A stretch of 52,649 nucleotides of DNA from positions 1 to 52,649 of the forward strand of contig SLBA01000010.1 of the NCBI GenBank assembly GCA_007126575.1. Reading direction: 5' to 3'. A program made the translations under genes and the position numbers. Under the pieces are notes generated by a model. The model was not told the origin of the DNA, did not search any database, and saw only the letters and a program-made list of their open reading frames with translations. The stretch is from Gemmatimonadota bacterium. GTDB taxonomy: Bacteria; Gemmatimonadota; Gemmatimonadetes; Longimicrobiales; Gaopeijiaceae. Positions 51,990 through 52,649 of this stretch are shown in pieces. Position 1 is the first letter of the stretch. Every line of letters begins with the position of its first letter.

Positions 51990-52039
51990 GGAAAAAGTTT
52001 TCCCCGGGTGTTGACACCGGGAGCCGCCCCCACTAGAAT
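51990..52039 (+). promoter_or_regulatory. rRNA operon promoter with UP-like element
   Basis: TTGACA (52011-52016) and TAGAAT (52034-52039) are separated by exactly 17 bp. An A/T-rich patch (GAAAAAGTTTTCC at 51991-52003) sits just upstream like an UP element. It is the best promoter match in the window. Transcription should start near 52046 and give a leader of about 245 nt before 16S. Confidence 0.88.
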
Positions 52040-52292
52040 CATTGTCCGTCGCAGCGGGCCGGGCTTCACGGCTCACTCGAGGCGACGCCGGAGAAGGGGA
52101 GATTCTTCGCCGGACCAAACGAAAGATTTTTGAAAATCAGGGTCTTGAGAAAGTGAGCGGGCCCACACGGCCTCGGGCACTACGTCCCGGGGTTTTCGAC
52201 TCCTAGAGAGTCGGTGGGTTCAAACATAACGTAGATTCCGAACAAATTGATCTACGAGATCAGTGTTCAAAATGTTAGAGCAGATTAAACAC
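52040..52292 (+). other. rRNA leader region
   Basis: This 253-bp leader holds two hairpins: CGACTC/GAGTCG (52197-52213) and GAACAAATTGATCT paired with AGATCAGTGTTC (52240-52268). GATTTTTGAAAATC (52125-52138) is AT-rich and may be part of an antitermination box, but no good boxA consensus is seen. The sequence just before 16S is AT-rich. No ORF is credible. Confidence 0.6.

Positions 52293-52649
<357 letters not shown>

Overview
The window comes from a GC-rich (roughly two-thirds G+C by eye), Gram-negative bacterium with two membranes. Evidence for the outer membrane is a PgaA-type porin, LpxH, an LptE-like lipoprotein, an MlaEFD-type lipid transporter and an Omp85-like barrel. The 5' end of a 16S rRNA gene enters at the right edge and could settle the taxonomy. 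The mix of a DUF971 protein, a DUF5683-like protein, TolB-like/Omp85 fusions and a K+-independent proton pyrophosphatase suggests Gemmatimonadota or a neighbouring phylum. That placement is inference, not a database result.

Layout. (1) 1-6002, minus strand: a pga exopolysaccharide operon, pgaA-pgaB-pgaC-pgaD, with 4-bp overlaps; pgaD runs off the left edge. Its upstream region (6003-6341) is rich in palindromes. (2) 6342-21111: mostly single metabolic, repair and envelope genes. These are a four-CBS protein, an unknown 150-aa protein, a PQQ-type sugar dehydrogenase lipoprotein, an Fe-S (6-4)-type photolyase, a lytic transglycosylase with LysM, an amidohydrolase, AsnB, LspA, an AIF-like FAD reductase, a CorC-type transporter, OsmC and a beta-propeller lipoprotein with a His/Met-rich loop. 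(3) 21135-29290: a membrane PAS histidine kinase, the permease-ATPase-MCE lipid transporter and, convergent to them, a 1,040-aa peptidase/propeller/Omp85-like fusion. (4) 29291-36167: a D-serine dehydratase/D-threonine aldolase-like enzyme, RidA, a small lipoprotein, a deoC-ALDH16 operon and a secreted carboxypeptidase-regulatory-like protein. (5) 36541-41960: a signalling block with a tandem universal stress protein, a soluble PAS-PAS-GAF histidine kinase, a CBS pair and an NtrC-type sigma-54 activator. (6) 42070-48586: lipid kinase, envelope genes (DUF5683-like, LpxH, two lipoproteins including LptE) and the hemC-rph-rdgB-DUF971 run. (7) 48698-52649: tRNA-Pro, HppA, a cold-shock protein with a long leader and strong terminator, tRNA-Arg, a structured non-coding RNA candidate (possibly 6S), tRNA-His, a near-consensus rRNA promoter and the start of 16S rRNA.

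Functional links supported by position are: the pga genes as one synthesis/export machine; a dehydratase that may make 2-aminoacrylate beside RidA, which removes it; DeoC, which makes acetaldehyde, 6 bp upstream of an aldehyde dehydrogenase; and a histidine kinase divergent from a CBS-NtrC pair. No CRISPR array, prophage, insertion sequence or defence island was seen. The window reads as core chromosome with a few unusual protein architectures and one likely unannotated RNA.
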